A stretch of DNA of 64,000 nucleotides from Epiperipatus broadwayi (GCA_028023455.1 JAQFVV010006221.1:7361011-7425010); one strand, 5' to 3'. Shown: positions 33,701 to 44,745, counted from the stretch's first letter. Notes: generated by a model from the sequence alone, not told the origin. Numbers and translations: made by a program.

Positions 33701-35345
33701 TTGAAATTTCTTCTTGAGATAATATGTTTATTGTATATTTTTCTCCATATATTTTTGGTATAGGAGACATGGATTCTTTGTGACAATTAGACTTTATGAT
33801 TTCTTCTTCCAGTATATTACTTATTTGACTCCCATTTATGGTTGTTTTGTGTGAAAGAGTGGAGACATTACTTTCTTCCTTTCTAATGAAATTTTCTTTG
33901 TCTTTTACAATATCTATTGAGTATTCACTATTTGAGATGTTATTTGGAATATTTTCATTCATAATTTTATTTGAAATTTCTTCTTGAGATGATGTGTTTG
34001 TTGTATATTTTTGTTCATACATTTTTGGTATAGGAGACATGGATTCTTTGTAACAATTAGACTTTATGATTTCTTCTTCCAGTATATTACTTATTTGACT
34101 CCCATTTATGGTTGTTTTGTGTGAAAGAGTGGGGACATTACTTTCTTCCTTTCTAAAGAAATTTTCTTTGTCTTTTACAATATCTATTGAGTATTCACTA
34201 TTTGAGATATTATCTGGAATATTTTCATTCATAATTTTATTTGAAATTTCTTCTTGAGATGATGTATTTGTTGTATATTTTTGTTCATACCTTTTTGGTA
34301 TAGGGGACATGGATTCTTTGTGACTATTGGACTTTATGATTACTTCTACTATATTACTTATTTGACTCTCATTTGTTGTTATTTTATCTGAAAGAGCAGA
34401 AACATTAATTTCTTCATTTTCAATGAAATATTCTTTCTTTTTTATATCATGTATGTTTGTTTCTGATAAAATATTACTAACAATATCTATTGAATTTCCA
34501 TTATTTGAGATGTTATCTGGAATATTTTCATTCATAATTTTATTTGAAATGTCATCTTGAGATATGTTTTCATCTTTCTCTATTAATTCTTTTTCTTTAT
34601 CATTAATTATAGAATCATTTTTACATAAATATTTTTCATGATCTATTTCCAATTTTTCATTTGTCATTATATTTTTCTTGTGTGATGACTTTTCATAAAT
34701 AATTGTTCCAATTATTTCTTTATTTTTTTCTACAGGTTTGTTTTGATTATTTATATGGGTGTCTTCTGAAATTTGTGCTACCTTTTGAAATTCTTCTTTT
34801 GTATATATTATTTTTCCTGTGTCATTTTCCACACTAGTTATATTCTTCATTAATTTTTCACTCTCAGGTTTTTCTTTTAGTTCAAAGAATATTTTTTCTT
34901 CAATGTTTTCAAGATCTACAGTAAACTGACTACCAGAGATATCCTTGTTCTGTGCACAAGTAAATGTCAATTTGCTTTTATTTGGGTAGAATTCATTCTG
35001 TTCGACTTTTTTATATTCATTTCCAGTCCTTATGTTTCCAGTTTTTGAAGATCTATCTGTTGAAAATTTGTTATCTAAAGTTTTATCCGAAATTTTTAAT
35101 ATACAACTTCCATTTTCTGTTACATTATTTAATTTTAGATTTAAAATATCTGTAATATTTTCTGATGGAATAGAGGTTGTATTTTTTAATAATTTAGTTT
35201 TCTCACCTTGTAATATCAACTGATTTTGTTCTTGAGTTAAATGATGAATGTTTAACGATTGGCAAGAAAGTTCATCTTTGTTAAGTAAATGCGCCTCAGT
35301 CAATTCTCCTGGGTGATTAAGATAGTAACAAGCTGATTTTCCATG
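27701..35345 (-). CDS. Giant repetitive exon of an ankyrin-repeat protein (internal exon)
   Basis: The acceptor (TTTTTTAG at 35346-35353) opens a frame of 2,548 codons. It starts HGKSACYYLNHPGEL, which completes the ankyrin repeat begun in the exon at 38628. A strong donor G|GTAAGC ends it at 27701, phase 1. Without splicing there, a stop follows at 27645. After about 15 residues of ankyrin sequence the protein is low-complexity, rich in Asn, Lys, Glu, Ile, Ser and Asp, with no signal peptide or membrane segment seen. It includes a five-unit array with a 90-residue period (33216-34580) and a duplicated 185-residue block (about 30700-31805). Most is probably disordered or coiled coil. The uninterrupted frame in this A+T-rich DNA argues for selection. 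No named family was recognised, and a cytoplasmic scaffold role is only a guess. Confidence 0.88.
30700..31805 (-). repeat. Duplicated 555-bp (185-residue) block in the large exon
   Basis: Matching anchors lie exactly 555 bp apart (31728/31173, 31431/30876, 31377/30822). Each block holds four or five shorter units of about 40-50 residues, ending in motifs such as EEIIAIDYE, EEIIDIDNK and DEKIMVN, each followed by a (H/D)E-x-I phrase. The spacing is a multiple of three, so the frame is kept. Confidence 0.85.
33216..34580 (-). repeat. 270-bp (90-residue) tandem array in the large exon, five units
   Basis: ATAATTTTATTTGAAATTTC recurs at 33421, 33691, 33961 and 34231, exactly 270 bp apart. A fifth, more diverged unit is 303 bp further. 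Encoded units contain EEISNKIM(N/D)ENI, IDIVKDKENF, SHKTTINGSQISNI and ESMSPIPKMYEQK. Neighbouring units are nearly identical in DNA, so expansion or homogenisation was recent and in frame. Confidence 0.92.
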
Positions 35346-35621
35346 CTAAAAAATAAATATATATATTAATACACTATAAAATGTCAATAGCTAATTAGTT
35401 TTCGTATCTAAATCACTTCACACAACAGCCAAACTAATAAAATATCAACAATCTATATATTTATAAAGTGATTTTAAAGATAATATTATAATGAAAGTTT
35501 ATTTTTTCTGTTATTGGATTAATTAAATTTTGCTTTTATATAAGTTTTTCATTTTGTCTCTACCTATCAATAATATATTTGTAATGGTTCAAAAAATGTT
35601 AAAACATTTTTAATAACCAAT
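35346..35621. other. Intron sequence next to the large exon
   Basis: This holds the polypyrimidine acceptor region and A+T-rich sequence. No other feature is seen. Confidence 0.6.
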
Positions 35622-36565
35622 CAGGTTTGAATTTGTAATAAAATAAATTTATTTAAAGCTTAGCGCTTTCAATACTGAGTAATATCATAATCATAGCATT
35701 ATGGGAGTAAAGGAAGTTGAGGTCTAGATTTTGAAGTTACTTTTGAATATTAAACAATAGATTAACATAAAATTGAATTTTTAGGAGTAGATTTACATAT
35801 TAATGACAAAAGTGGATGTTACAAGTACCATTTTTTAGAAAGAGGGGCATTAGAGTCCTTTTTATTAATGGTGTGATGATCTTTAGCTATTGACCATGCT
35901 TCCTTCACTTTTCTCTTTCTGTCATTTCTCTCAGAACAAACGATGTCAGCCATAGGTTATGGCCTGATTGCAACTCATGATCCAAGAGAATGGGAGAATA
36001 ATCTTTGCTTTTCTTGGTCTGGTTATACAGATATTTATGCTGGGTAAATCTTGTAGATAAGTTAGCTCAGGTTTCACCATACTAAGACTTCAAGCAATTA
36101 GGTTCTTTGCAATTAATTTTGTATACAATTTGATGTGAAACCTTTCTAGGTATTTTGTCTTTTGAACTATTTAATAATTTATTTAAAGACAGAGGCAAGT
36201 GAAAACTAATATTGTATTTATTGGTACAAATGTTTTTAATTTGTGTGTGAATTTCGAGAGAGATAACATAAAGAGAAAGCTAAAGGAAGCATAGTCAATA
36301 GCTAAAGATCATCATGCCATCAATAAAAAGGACTCTAGCACCCCTCTTTCTAAAAAATGGCATTTGTAGCAACCACTTTCATCATTAGTATGTAAATTTA
36401 CTCCTAAAATTTCAAGTTTATGATAATCTATTATTTAATATTCAAAAACAACTTTAAATTTAGATCTCTACTTCCTTTACTCACATAATATTATTATTAT
36501 GGTACTACTTAGTATTGAAAGTGCTCAGCTTTAAATAAATTTTCCTTATTATAAATTCAAACCTG
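35622..36565. mobile_element. Degraded Penelope-like element, two head-to-head copies
   Basis: A minus-strand copy (about 36190 to 35622) and a shorter plus-strand copy (36256-36565) are joined near 36250. They share inverted arms of about 310 bp (35622-35935 and 36256-36565). Both arms encode the same C-terminal tail (KEA-SIAKDHH, then PLSKKW) in opposite directions. Only the minus copy keeps the GIY-YIG part. The arms differ at many positions, so the insertion is older than the one at 41.6-44.7 kb. Confidence 0.72.
35819..36163 (-). pseudogene. Penelope-like GIY-YIG endonuclease remnant
   Basis: The minus-strand translation begins KDKIPRKVSHQIVYKINC, then CLKS-stop-YGET, LSTRFTQHKY and, after a frame change, KRKVKEAWSIAKDHHTINKKD and LSKKW before a TAA. 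IVYKINC and YGET take the places of the GIY and YIG halves. The R and H of LSTRFTQH match the conserved helix of the family. The C-terminal EA-x-I … N … LS-x-W pattern is that of the Penelope-like tail. Two stops and one frameshift disable it. RT sequence is absent. Confidence 0.7.
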
Positions 36566-36573
36566 TTTTATTT

Positions 36574-36889
36574 AGGGGATTTGAACTCAGACTTTCACAC
36601 AACCCTCAACTATCCATACTATCTCATACTGCTGTTACACTTGATCACACACATGTCGAAAAAGATAAATAATCATCAATATATGTATTTTGTGCTAAAC
36701 CAGCATTCATCAGTTGGTCCAGATTATCATCTCCACACATATATACAATCAATGCGAGTGCTAGTTTAGCACAAAATATGTATATTGGTGATTATTTATC
36801 TTTCAACATGAAGTGTGATCAAGTGTATCCACAGTATGAGATAGCATGGATAGTTGAGGGTCATGTAAAAGTCTGAGTTCAAATCCCCT
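36574..36889. mobile_element. Interspersed repeat family R, complete foldback copy
   Basis: The 316-bp copy has arms of about 135 bp. The outer tips are AGGGGATTTGAACTCAGAC and its inverse GTCTGAGTTCAAATCCCCT. The arms pair through CTATCTCATACTG and the GTGCTAAACCAGC region, around a centre near 36733. It abuts the Penelope-like palindrome ending at 36565. The GAGTTCAAATCCCC tip resembles a pol III B box, so a tRNA-related origin is possible. Confidence 0.78.
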
Positions 36890-37815
36890 ATATATTACAT
36901 ATTAAAGTGCAGATATGAAAAAGCCTGTACTGTAGAAAAAAATTCTTATATCAAACCAGTTTTGTTATTTAAAATGTTTAAACAATTATTGCAGAAAAAC
37001 AAGATAAAAAAATTATTCTAGAATTACAATAATGTATTTATACAGGCAAACAGATTATAAATAATCCATTAAAAAATAAAAGCAACTTCAATTGTCAGTT
37101 CTTTGAAGACAAATAGTGAAGAAAATAGACCTTAAAAGTCAGATTTTCCAATTTTTGAATGGCATCAGTTTGGGCGTTTTCTTATCCTTGTTTTACCATC
37201 TGGAAAAGAATATCTAAATATCCATTTACTGACCAATATTGGATAGTTAATAGATTGATTATATGCTGGCTATTTGAAAAGAAAATTCTAAGCTTGTTTG
37301 TAGTCTGAAAAAATTATCAAATTTTACTCATTGGGATTTAATCCCTGTCATGGCAAGAATATGAATTGTGATTTCAATGAAATGCTCTTCAACATTTTTA
37401 TCAATTTTTAAATATTATTTACTTATATTCTATAAATATTATGATTATTATATAATAAATTAAATAATCTTTTTTTAATCTTTTTGTAGTTTCTTTTAAT
37501 GGTTCAATAGTCTGAAACTTTTTTTTTTTAGTAGTTAATGATTAATAATTAGTTTAAATAATGAAAAAAAAAAGTTTCTGAAAAAGGTCTCCAGTAAAAT
37601 CAAAACATGGAGAATTAATTAATATTTTTCTTATACATTTATTTAAACAATAATACTAGTATTTATTTTTATTATTAGTAATATTTATTTATTTATCTAA
37701 CAGAAATGGATCTTTAGATTTAGTTAATAATTGATATATAGTGACAATAAATTTATTTATATACGTATTAGATTTTTGAATCTCAATAAAATTTAATATA
37801 AAATATATTTTGTTT
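36890..37815. other. Intron, unannotated A+T-rich sequence
   Basis: No exon with ankyrin phase or pattern, and no repeat, was recognised. Confidence 0.5.
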
Positions 37816-37816
37816 T

Positions 37817-37914
37817 GTCAAGCGTTGGTGATCGAGAAGGCAGCACAGCTGCCTTACAAGCAGTTATCCCAGGTTAGCTGGTTCGCTTCCCGGCTGATGC
37901 TATGACACACGAAA
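37817..37914 (+). mobile_element. tRNA-derived SINE copy with an imperfect target duplication
   Basis: GTCAAGCGTTGGTGATCGAG, an anticodon-like arm with loop CTTACAA, B box GGTTCGCTTCC and acceptor GGCTGATGC are followed by TATGACACACGAAAA. The flanks ATATATTTTGTTTT and ATATATATTGTTTT look like a duplication with one change. Confidence 0.82.
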
Positions 37915-38627
37915 ATATATATATTGTTTTATTTTATTATAAAACACCCATTCAAATATAAATAATTCATCCCAGACATATATCAAAACATGCTTAAATA
38001 TATATAATAAAGATCATTTATTAAAGTTTATAAGCATGTAAATATAGTCATCTATATCAATGCATAGAAAAAACTAACAATTTTGTGACTGTATAATATT
38101 TTATTCTGAAGAGGGATCTCAACAGATGACCGTGAAAATTAGCACCAGTCTTCTCTCATTTATTCACATAATAGCTTTTGCTATTTAAATTAATACTTAT
38201 ATTCAAGAGAGAGGGGGAGGGAGGGAGAAAGAGGGGGAGGGAGGTAGGTGGAGGGGGAGGGGGAGGAAAAGAAAGGGAGAGAGAGAAAATGAAAGAGATA
38301 TACTGTATATGAATTTTTCAAGAATCTTAATTTTTTTTTTATCTCATTTGAATAGAATCCTACATTTTTAATTTGAATTATAACAGTTGCTATTTGGATG
38401 TATAGAGGGATTGATATTAATTGTCAGAGTCATCTAGTGAGATCTTTGTTTTGAGATGAAATACTACATTGTTATGAAATGATTATGCTTTATTTTATCT
38501 AAAGTTATTTTAATAATTCTAATGAGACTTATAATTCACGTGAAGAAAAATATCAAGGCTCTTTTTGGATCTTTTTTATTTAGCTATTTTTTCTTTTTAT
38601 TTGTGTTATTAATAAATATAAATTTAC
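37915..38627. other. Intron with a GA-rich tract
   Basis: 38202-38300 is an almost pure purine tract of GAGGGGGAGG-like words on the plus strand. The rest is A+T-rich without features. Confidence 0.6.
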
Positions 38628-38729
38628 CTTATCTTTAAGTTTTTCATCTGCTCCAGCCTCTATTAGAGCTTTAAAATATTCATCTCCATTTTGGATCACA
38701 GCCGCATAATGAAGAGGTGTGTATTTACA
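38628..38729 (-). CDS. Ankyrin-repeat exon
   Basis: This is a 102-bp phase-0 exon of 34 codons between an ATTCAG acceptor (38730 onward) and an AAG|GTAAAT donor (38627-38622). It encodes CKYTPLHYAAVIQNG, then YFKALIEAGADEKLKDK, one textbook ankyrin unit: TPLHYAA opens the first helix, ALIEAGAD closes the second. It joins HGKSACYYLN of the 7.6-kb exon without a frame change and continues VNVCDN from the exon at 58451. One repeat per exon with phase-0 borders is common in ankyrin genes. The domain binds protein partners; the partner here is unknown. Confidence 0.92.
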
Positions 38730-40055
38730 CTGAATGGAGGGAAAATAAATATGTATTAATAAATCGAAAAAATAATTTATATCTGTCTATCTGTATCTAT
38801 CTATCTTTTTCTCTGTCAATCAGTCCTTATTTATTATTTCCATTGGATGGATGTCTGTCCATCCATTTAATTTTAATGATGGTAATCCATTTAATAATAT
38901 AAAGATTATAATGATTATCTATCATTTATTTATATAGTGGTATATCTAAATCTATCTATCTGTATTCTTATCTATTATTCTGTCCATCTATACATTTATT
39001 CATCATATCTATTCACTATTTTAAATTTACTTTAGACATGAATATTTTTTAGTAAGCTGTATATTTGAAATGTAAGAAGAAATCACAGTTACAAGTAAAT
39101 AAATAAATATATGTATAAATAATTATAAAGAGTTATTCTAATAATTTTAAAATCCTTCGTATTTATTAAGAGAACAGTTTGGAAATTTTTTAAATATTAT
39201 TTTGAAGAAATTACTGTAGAAAGATGTTTTAGATGAAATACGAAACAACTTTACTAATAAAACAATCAATTACATTGTGTATTATCAATTGTCTCAAACC
39301 ATTTTAAAATAGTGTACGTGTTAAGAAAATTATTACAGGAGATATGATTTATGAATGTCCTTTTTGTATATACATTTTCTCCAATTATAAAGGAGCTAAA
39401 AATATACTATTTTAGTCAATCTTATATCAATATAATATAATAAATACTATAAAAATGGTTTACTACTTCTAGAAAACAGAGTATTGAAAGGAGAAGTGTA
39501 ATAGATAAAGATATGATTAAAAGAGATGAATGTGTTGAGCAAAGGGTCTGTTTGATTTAATTTACAATAGAATAATAATGGGTAGGGGGAGGGAGAAAAG
39601 CAAGATTATAGAAATTCAAACAAAAATTGTAAATTATTAGTAGAATTATAGAAATTCTATATAAGTGATTTGTATGATAGAAATAATATGTTATTTTCGA
39701 TTAAATTTAAAAAGCAACATGGATAGGGATCAAATAGGTTGTGAAATTACTGAGTGAATGGTATAGGACCTATAGCCAAGATGAAGACAAGTAAAGTATA
39801 CAGAACTGAAAAAATTCTAATAGAATTCTGAAAGTATTGGGACGTGAGGGATATTGAAAGAATTAGTCATTCTATAATATAACTATGAATCAGGGTATTG
39901 GTAATAAATTTTCTTTCAATAGTTATGTACTTTTTTTAGGAAAAAATGTTTGATTTCATCTGCAGAATGTTTAAACTTATTTTAACTGAAGAGTATCTTG
40001 GATTTACAAAGGGTAATGAAATAAGAGATGCTGTTAAAATATTAAAAATAATATG
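38730..40055. other. Intron with TCTA/ATCC microsatellites
   Basis: Degenerate TCTATC runs lie at about 38780-38815 and 38945-38995, with a GGATGGATG/CATCCATC patch at 38845-38865. No exon was recognised. Confidence 0.55.
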
Positions 40056-40059
40056 TAAA

Positions 40060-40434
40060 TTTTTTTTAAATAATGCTTTTATGTAAATAGTGACTAAAAA
40101 GTAGAAAAAATAAAATAATATGCCTGTTAATTTGCCATTCTTGAAAAATATCAGAGATCTTAAAAATTTATACTTGTTATAAAACAATTAGAAATTGCAG
40201 GAATATTATTTCATAACAGCATTTGAGGCCTTTTTGATTTTCATGATTTATTTGTGCCTCAAATGCTTTTATGAAATGACAATATTCCTGCAATTTCCAA
40301 TTGTTTTATAACAAGTTTAGATTCTTAAGATCTCTGATATTTTCCAAGAATGGCAAATTAAATGAGGGGTGAATTACTTTATGTTTCTACTTTTTAGTTG
40401 GCTATTTACATAAAAGTATTATTTAAAAAAAAAA
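40060..40434. repeat. Foldback element with about 175-bp arms
   Basis: Left arm 40060-40230 and right arm about 40256-40434 pair through AAATAATGCTTTTATGTAAATA, GCCATTCTTG, AACAATTAGAAATTGCAGG and CATTTGAGGC at the centre. The loop is 25 bp. The arms are diverged by small indels, and an A-rich tract ends the right arm. Confidence 0.75.
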
Positions 40435-41555
40435 AAAAAACTATATATTATTTTTTTTACTTTTTAGTTATATTTACATATTATTTTAAAAAATGGTTAA
40501 AACAAAAAAAAAATCTGGCAAAAAGTATAATTTAATAATTAGATGTGAAAATAAAAAATACACTTTCTAACAAACGAATTCTAAATTTAAATATCATGTG
40601 ATTGTCTACTATATAAAAATATTTATGTATTGGATTTTAATTAATTAAATTAATTAAGTGTTAAAATCAATATTAACAAAATTTTATTCCACAAATGTAA
40701 TGTTTCTGACAAATATGTATATATTTACTTTAATTAATTTAATTAATTAAGTATGAGTTAAATCAATATTAACAAAATTTTATTATACAAATGTAATATT
40801 TCCATTGGCTCAGTTAATGAGTTTTCTTAGGAAGCGTAAGAATGTGAGTTCACATTGTAAATGGGAAGGGATTTCTTTCATTGCTAAAAACTCAAAAATG
40901 TGGACATATGGACAGGAATATATATATATATACAGACAGGGCAAGTTAATATAACAGCATTTAGTATTGTTGATATTCATCTATGTTGAGTGTTAAATTT
41001 GGGCTACCAGTGGTATCTATAGTTGGTGAATAATGTATTTACTTTCAGGTATGAGAATAAGTGTGAGTAGTCAGTAATTAGCTGACCAAGAGCATCTCCT
41101 GTTGCCTTATGTGAAAAAATGCTTGTACTGCTTTTGATGCAATAAATGGTTTTTTTAAATCTCTTCTCTATGCCTTTTCTCTCTTCATTTTTTTATATGT
41201 TACTGTCTTCACATCACTTAGGATGGTAGAAGAATCTCAAATACAATGGCTAACTCTTGGTAATAAGTGTGACAATGGAATGGTACATTTATGTTACCAC
41301 ATTTCTATATTTATTTTCATTCAGATTAATTCTATTTTTTTAAATGTAGAAGTATGTATTAATATAAATACTTTTGACTATCCTTGTAGACTGTGTCAAC
41401 TCATGCCAAAGATTACGAGGATAGTGTAAGTGCTCCTAAGTGGATAAAAACTTTAAAGTTATACTTTACATATATCTAATTACTGTATTTATAAATATTC
41501 AATTATAAGATTATGTATATTGATTTGAATAAATACAGACATTGAATTATTATAT
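40435..41555. other. Intron, unannotated A+T-rich sequence
   Basis: Two imperfect direct copies of a TTAATTAAGT…ATCAATATTAACAAAATTTTATT… segment lie near 40640-40700 and 40735-40800. No exon is seen. Confidence 0.5.
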
Positions 41556-41719
41556 ATATAAATTATAACTTTTTGGGATATACCATGTATTATTTTCCAT
41601 TGAGCACCGATATTTCGATGGAATAGCAACCGCCATTTTCAAGGTTAACTTTTGAAAGAAAAACCGTTAGATCTTAACAAATAACGTGACTGTGTGCGAG
41701 ATGAGAAATGAGATTCCAG

Positions 41720-43020
41720 TTCAGCATTCACAATATGAGGCTTATCAAAATGTTTATTTTCCTCAGTATTTTTAAGTTAATATTGGATAAAAAGAGAGGT
41801 TTCCACATAGCTGGAATACGTTGTGCTTCATCAGTTCTATTTAAACCAGTAGGTCTCTTTAATATTTCAATTGACTCTCTCATGGTTCTTAAATCATATC
41901 TTTCCAAATTAGCAAGTATTTTTGTATTGTCAAAATTAGGTTTGTGACCAGTTTCTAAATAATGGGAAGTAAAAACTGATGTGCTAATTTTTTGTTGAAA
42001 AGCATTTTTATGTTCCTTAATTCTGACATTAATTCATCTATTAGACTGACCCACGTAGCCTCTTGAGCACTGGAAACACGGAATTTCATAAACTCCTTGG
42101 TGTTCCAAAAGTATTCTGTCTTTAGGTTTATACAAAAAAAAATCACCAATTTTTTTGCCAGTAGAAAAAGTGGTCTTAATATTAAAACAAGATAGTCTTC
42201 TACTGATTTTATCAGTAACCCCCCTAATGTAAGGCAAAATTACTCTATTAAAAGAGGAATTATCAATTCTATCCTCTTTTTTCTTTTTAGTATTAATGTT
42301 ATATAAAGCCTTACATATGATGTTTTTATTATAATTATTAAAAAGCAGAATACCTTTTGTAAGTTTTATTTCTTGAGAAAGATGTTCTTTATCAGATAAA
42401 TTGTAAGCTCTAGTGAAAAGATTTTTAGCTACAGAAAAAATTTGTGCAGGATGATGATGAGAATTAAAATTAAGATATCTGTTTGTATGAGTGGATTTTC
42501 TGTAAACTGATATTGACAATGTTTCATCACATTTTCTTGCAATTAAAACATCCAGAAAAGAAAGTGATCTGTTATTTTCCACTTCCATAGTAAATTTAAT
42601 ATTTGGATGCCAATTATTTATAAAAGCAAGAAAAGAATTTAAAGAATCAATTCCATGAGGCCATATGACAAAAGTATCATCCACATATCTAAGCCAAATA
42701 GAAGGTTTTTTAGTAGCTGCACATAATACTTGACTTTCAAAATTGTCCATGAAAAGATCAGCAATGACAGGTGACAGTGGGGATCCCATAGAAAGTCCTT
42801 TAATTTGTTTAAACAGTTGAGAATTATAAACAAAAAATGTATTTTCAAGGCAATGTTTTGCTAAAGGAATAATAAAATCAGGTAAATCATTGTTCTGAGC
42901 TATTATATTTAATGCTTCTTCAACAGGAATATTAGTAAACATAGAAGAAACATCAAAACTAACCAATAAATCAGTTCCAGTTTTAAGTTTTTAATTATTG
43001 AAATAAAATGGCTTGAATTT
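41720..43020 (-). pseudogene. Penelope-like RT with GIY-YIG domain, shorter inverted copy
   Basis: The main frame (42966-42034) holds FDVSSMFTNIP (RT block A), LSMGSPLSPVIADLFM, WLRYVDDTFVIW (the catalytic YVDD), SFLDVLI and the start of the GIY-YIG nuclease (GVYEIPCFQCSRGYVGQSNR). It then stops at TGA, where the sister copy reads on. A 4-bp deletion upstream of 42966, compared with the sister copy, breaks the N-terminal side. The nuclease helix and tail persist as sequence down to about 41720, out of frame. Confidence 0.88.
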
Positions 43021-43103
43021 TTAATTCTTGAAGGAATCTTGTCTGCCAATGGCTGTAAGCATTGGGCTAAATATCGAGCCAAAGAATTTCTCCAAGAGAA
43101 GGT

Positions 43104-44562
43104 TCTTCATTATATCCTAAATTTTATGGTTTGCCTAAAATTCATAAACCTGAGATACCATTGCGACCTATTGTGTGTGCTATAGGCTCTCCCACACATG
43201 CTTTGGCTCGATATTTAGCCCAATGCTTACAGCCATTGACAGACAAGATCCCTTCAAGAATTAAAAATTCAAGCCATTTTATTTCAATAATTAAAAACTT
43301 AAAACTAACTGGAACTGATTTATTGGTTAGTTTTGATGTTTCTTCTATGTTTACTAATATTCCTGTTGAAGAAGCATTAAATATAATAGCTCAGAACAAT
43401 GATTTACCTGATTTTATTATTCCTTTAGCAAAACATTGCCTTGAAAATACATTTTTTGTTTATAATTCTCAACTGTTTAAACAAATTAAAGAACTTTCTA
43501 TGGGATTCCCACTGTCACCTGTCATTGCTGATCTTTTCATGGACAATTTTGAAAGTCAAATATTATGTGCAGCTATTAAAAAAACCTTCTATTTGGCTTA
43601 GATATGTGGATGATACTTTTGTCATATGGCCTCATAGAATTGATTCTTTAAATTCTTTTCTTGCTTTTATAAATAATTGGCATCCAAATATTAAATTTAC
43701 TATGGAAGTAGAAAATAACAGATCACTTTCTTTTCTGGATGTTTTAATTGCAAGAAAATGTGATGAAACATTGTCAATATCAGTTTACAGAAAATCCACT
43801 CATACAAACAGATATCTTAATTTTAATTCTCATCATCATCCAGCACAAATTTTTTCTGTAGCTAAAAATCTTTTCACTAGAGCTTACAATTTATCTGATA
43901 AAGAACATCTTTCTCAAGAAATAAAACTTACAAAAAGTATTCTGCTTTCTAATAATTATAATAAAAACATCATATGTAAGGCTTTATATAACATTAATAC
44001 TAAAAAGAAAAAAGAGGATAGAATTGATAATTCCTCTTTTAATAGAGTAATTTTGCCTTACATTAGGGGGGTTACTGATAAAATCAGTAGAAGACTATCT
44101 TGTTTTAATATTAAGACCACTTTTTCTACTGGCAAAAAAATTGGTGATTTTTTTTTGTATAAACCTAAAGACAGAATACTTTTGGAACACCAAGGAGTTT
44201 ATGAAATTCCCTGTTTCCAGTGCTCAAGAGGCTACATGGGTCAGTCTAATAGACTAATTAATGTCAGAATTAAGGAACATGAAAATGCTTTTCAACAAAA
44301 AATTAGCACATCAGTTTTTACTTCCCATTATTTAGAAACTGGTCACAAACCTAATTTTGACAATACAAAAATACTTGCTAATTTGGAAAGATATGATTTA
44401 ACAACCATGAGAGAGTCAATTGAAATATTAAAGAGACCTACTGGTTTAAATAGAACTGATGAAGCACAACGTATTCCAGCTATGTGGAAACCTCTCTTTT
44501 TATCCAATATTAACTTAAAATTAACAGGTAAAAATACTGAGGAAAATAAACATTTTGATTAG
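43104..44562 (+). pseudogene. Penelope-like RT with GIY-YIG domain, longer copy with one frameshift
   Basis: It starts within the RT (YGLPKIHKPEIPLRPIV), then FDVSSMFTNIP. Near 43580 an extra A in an A-run shifts frame, after which WLRYVDDTFVIW (YVDD) and the rest continue to the stop at 44562. The GIY-YIG nuclease is complete: GVYEIPC, RGYMGQSNR, RIKEHENAF, then TSHYLETGH and ESIEILKRPTGLNRTDEAQ with PAMWKPLF at the tail. In family members the nuclease nicks target DNA and the RT copies the RNA there. The 5' part of the element is missing. Confidence 0.9.
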
Positions 44563-44745
44563 CCTCATATTGTGAATGCTGAACTGGAATCTCATTTCTC
44601 ATCTCGCACACAGTCACGTTATTTGTTAAAATCTAACGGTTTTTCTTTCAAAAGTTAACCTTGAAAATGGCAGTTGCTATTCCGTCGAAATATCGGTGCT
44701 CAATGGAAAATAATACATGGTATATCCCAAAAAGTTATAATTTAT

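Larger units (their letters stand above)
41559..44745. mobile_element. Penelope-like element as a 3.2-kb head-to-head palindrome
   Basis: Two copies point outward. The minus-strand copy occupies 43084-41559 and the plus-strand copy about 43085-44745. The inverted arms (41559-43084 and 43201-44745, about 1.53 kb) are very similar. The 116-bp centre is upstream RT sequence present only in the longer plus copy. Outer ends share the non-coding stretch ATAAATTATAACTTTTTGGG and its inverse, with the 3' UTR between it and each ORF. Penelope-like elements often occur as partial tandem or inverted copies, so the layout fits the family. Both copies carry disabling changes. Confidence 0.9.

Noticed and set aside
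33216-34580. CRISPR-like array
   Set aside because: The regular 270-bp spacing reflects a coding tandem repeat in a eukaryotic exon. There are no short repeats with unique spacers.
27733-35223. Many plus-strand ORFs of 60-237 codons opposite the large exon
   Set aside because: They are rich in F, I, S and L because they are complements of N/K/E-rich codons. They show no domains and lie antisense to a much longer frame.
37817-37914. A functional tRNA gene
   Set aside because: Anticodon arm and B box are tRNA-like, but there are several diverged copies with poly(A) tails and target duplications. They are SINEs.
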